Assembly (NCBI GenBank): GCA_036267755.1
Contig: DATAVK010000058.1
Span: 1-60,044, forward strand
DNA length: 60,044 bases
Reading direction: 5' to 3'
Origin: DATAVK01 sp036267755
GTDB lineage: Bacteria; Actinomycetota; Actinomycetes; JAFAQI01
Below the pieces are notes generated by a model. That model searched no databases and was not told the origin of the DNA. It was given only the letters and a program-made list of their open reading frames with translations. This document shows, in pieces, positions 58,852 to 60,044 of the stretch; position 1 is the stretch's first letter; every line of letters starts with the position of its first letter. The position numbers and the translations under genes are program-made.

Positions 58852-59112
58852 ATGTCTCTCTCCGCGGTCGACTGCGCACTGCCGTGCCATCTCGTCGACC
58901 CCGACCTGTTCTTCGCTGAGTCACCGGCCGACGTGGAGCGCGCCAAGGCGCTCTGCCTCGACTGTCCGCTACGGCAGACCTGCCTGACCGAGGCACTCGA
59001 TCGGCGCGAGCCATGGGGTGTCTGGGGCGGCCAGCTGGTCGTCTCGGGCGTCGTGGTGCCACGCAAGCGGCCACGAGGTCGGCCCCGCAAGAACGACGTG
59101 ATCGCCGCATGA
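58852..59112 (+). CDS. whiB7: WhiB7 transcriptional regulator of intrinsic antibiotic resistance
   Basis: A 4Fe-4S WhiB-like factor that binds the sigma A region and DNA to switch on drug-resistance genes. The 86-residue protein has cluster cysteines C12, C35, C38 and C44, the WhiB turn EPWGVWGG (53-60), and the C-terminal AT-hook RGRPRK (75-80) that identifies WhiB7 among WhiB paralogues. AAGGAGGT precedes the ATG by eight bases. The upstream leader has an attenuator and an upstream ORF. The gene's place after uvrD2 is the same as in mycobacteria (Rv3197A). Its stop overlaps an alternative start of the next small gene. Confidence 0.95.
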   Translation: MSLSAVDCALPCHLVDPDLFFAESPADVERAKALCLDCPLRQTCLTEALDRREPWGVWGGQLVVSGVVVPRKRPRGRPRKNDVIAA

Positions 59113-59153
59113 CGACCACGACCCACACCCTCGATACGCCAAGGAGTTCCACG

Positions 59154-59312
59154 ATGAACGAGATGCTGCTTCGCGCCTTAGCGCAGGAGCGAATACGAGA
59201 GCAGGACGAGCGGCAGCGCGCGGAGTACGTGCGCCGGCTGGTCGTTCTGCGCCGCCGCCAGCGCCGGGTCGACCGCGCACGTCGCGCCCTGGCCGCTATG
59301 GCCGTCCGCTAA
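59154..59312 (+). CDS. Unrecognised small basic helical protein after whiB7
   Basis: A 52-residue, strongly helical, charged protein (MNEMLLRALAQERIREQDER, ending RRALAAMAVR). AAGGAG lies seven bases before the ATG at 59154. An upstream ATG at 59109 overlaps the whiB7 stop (ATGA) and would add 15 residues (MTTTTHTLDTPRSST). Either way it is read from the whiB7 transcript. No domain is known; arginine-rich helices suggest RNA or ribosome binding, which is a guess. It is followed by a strong hairpin. Confidence 0.65.
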   Translation: MNEMLLRALAQERIREQDERQRAEYVRRLVVLRRRQRRVDRARRALAAMAVR

Positions 59313-59321
59313 GCGGCGGCA

Positions 59322-59358
59322 GGCTGTCCCCGTGAGCGACCTGCTCACGGGGACAGCC
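59322..59358 (+). terminator. Perfect 16-base-pair terminator-like hairpin
   Basis: GGCTGTCCCCGTGAGC (59322-59337) and GCTCACGGGGACAGCC (59343-59358) form a perfect 16-base-pair stem with a five-base loop, 10 bases after the small gene's stop. No T-run follows, so termination may rely on the stem alone. Confidence 0.7.
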
Positions 59359-59395
59359 GTCTGTCCGGACCGGTTTGCTCGGGCGGGCACCGGAC

Positions 59396-60044
59396 ATGAC
59401 CCACCACGTGGCGGCCGCAGGGACCTTTGCCGATCCGACGGCGGACGGGCTGGTGCGGCTGTGGCGCTCGCTCGACATCGAATCCGGTGATCTGGACTCA
59501 CCTGCCGGGGCCGGCGAGGCGCTCCGCGGCCTGATCGAGGCCGGCGCGCTGGACCTGCCGCTCCCGGCGTCCGGCCGCACGCCGGACCGATTCCGCATCC
59601 TCAGCCGGCTGGCCGAGCTGGACCTCACGGTGGCCCGGCTGGGCGAGGCGCACACCGACGCGATCGCCATCCTCGCCGAGCTCAAGGGCCCAACGGCCGA
59701 GCGTGCCGACGTCTGGGGGGTCTGGGCCGCTGAACCACCACATGCCCCGGTCCGCTCCACCCCATCGGGATCGGGCGGCGAGTGGCGACTCGATGGCCGC
59801 AAGGCGTGGTGTAGCGGCGCCGGGATCTGCACTCGAGCGCTCATCACTGCGGCTGGCCCGGACGGGTCCCAGCTGTTCGCGGTCGACCTCGCGGCGCCCG
59901 GGATCAGTCCGGTCGACGACGCATGGCCGGTTGCCACGCTACGAGGAGCCGACACGCGAAGCGTCGACTTCAGTGACGCCCCCGCCGTCGGCGTCGGCAT
60001 CCCCGGGGCGTACGTCGACCGACCGGGGTTCTGGCACGGCGCGG
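59396..60044 (+). CDS. Acyl-CoA dehydrogenase-like protein, 3' end outside the window
   Basis: A frame open from ATG 59396 to the window end (216 codons) with no stop. The N-terminal half has a helical acyl-CoA dehydrogenase pattern (SLDIESGDLDSPAGAGEALR, RILSRLAELDLTVARLGEAH) and the middle beta-region with WRLDGRKAWCSGAGICTRAL, the family's FAD-adjacent GxKxWxSxA-like strand, and LFAVDLAAPGISPVDDAW. The C-terminal domain with the catalytic base is beyond the end. It lies behind the 16-base-pair hairpin, so it is a separate transcription unit from whiB7. Confidence 0.8.
   Translation, partial: MTHHVAAAGTFADPTADGLVRLWRSLDIESGDLDSPAGAGEALRGLIEAGALDLPLPASGRTPDRFRILSRLAELDLTVARLGEAHTDAIAILAELKGPTAERADVWGVWAAEPPHAPVRSTPSGSGGEWRLDGRKAWCSGAGICTRALITAAGPDGSQLFAVDLAAPGISPVDDAWPVATLRGADTRSVDFSDAPAVGVGIPGAYVDRPGFWHGA

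Overview
The window is a G+C-rich, gene-dense chromosomal segment of an actinobacterium. GTG starts, 1-4 base stop/start overlaps, many leaderless-looking genes and actinobacteria-specific families (WhiB7, AdnAB, TB9.4/DUF3107, DUF3117, mycoredoxin, a mycobacterial-type LprG lipoprotein) all point there. Gene order recalls two separate blocks of the Mycobacterium tuberculosis genome (from memory, not searched): about Rv1202-Rv1232 for 44-16168 and about Rv3213c-Rv3197A for 23714-59112. The intervening genes, the split LigD system and the PaaX/PaaG pair argue against Mycobacterium itself. A Frankiales/Jatrophihabitans-like lineage is possible, but I cannot fix the genus.

Layout. 44-5235: dapE, two LOG-like genes, a DivIVA-domain protein, 3-methyladenine glycosylase, a PaaX regulator with an enoyl-CoA hydratase, and DUF3117. 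5276-16168: leucyl aminopeptidase, a secreted S53 peptidase, divergent glgA/glgC, an O-methyltransferase, HtrA, TatB, Mrp, DUF1003 and a cytosolic MgtE-like protein. 16280-23645: lipoprotein, SDR, PhzF, MscL with an added zinc ribbon, MarC, a Cas4/RecB-like nuclease, DUF2236 and a hydrolase. 23714-30604: orphan ParA, zinc-ribbon proteins, phosphoesterase, RhlE helicase, ferritin-like protein, DUF3107, TetR and a flavin disulfide oxidoreductase. 30601-36742: bacterial NHEJ with LigD split into two genes, divergent from ku, followed by two unrecognised genes. 36780-46003: CsbD, MoeZ, an epimerase, an alkyltransferase-like protein and the helicase-nuclease AdnA-AdnB. 46048-55144: an ECF sigma factor with a membrane partner, CapA, M20 peptidase, NudC, a homocysteine methyltransferase and assorted enzymes. 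55182-60044: mycoredoxin, UvrD2, TesB, the whiB7 locus and the start of an acyl-CoA dehydrogenase.

DNA repair is the main theme: Ku/LigD end joining, AdnAB resection, UvrD2, Tag, an ATL protein and a 4Fe-4S nuclease. Stress control is the second: WhiB7, a mycoredoxin with a SigH/SigR-type promoter, CsbD with a SigB-type promoter, and an ECF sigma factor with a possible self-promoter.

The most striking non-coding element is the roughly 420-nt whiB7 leader (about 58428-58851). By eye it contains a promoter with an AT element, a 73-codon upstream ORF, an antiterminator and an intrinsic terminator that cannot form together, then a C-rich stretch of five 14-nt phased repeats that resembles a Rho-loading site, and a Shine-Dalgarno presented in a hairpin loop. 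A Shine-Dalgarno-sequestering hairpin also precedes rhlE. No tRNA, rRNA, CRISPR, IS element or prophage was seen. The only gene-poor stretch over 300 bases is the whiB7 leader.
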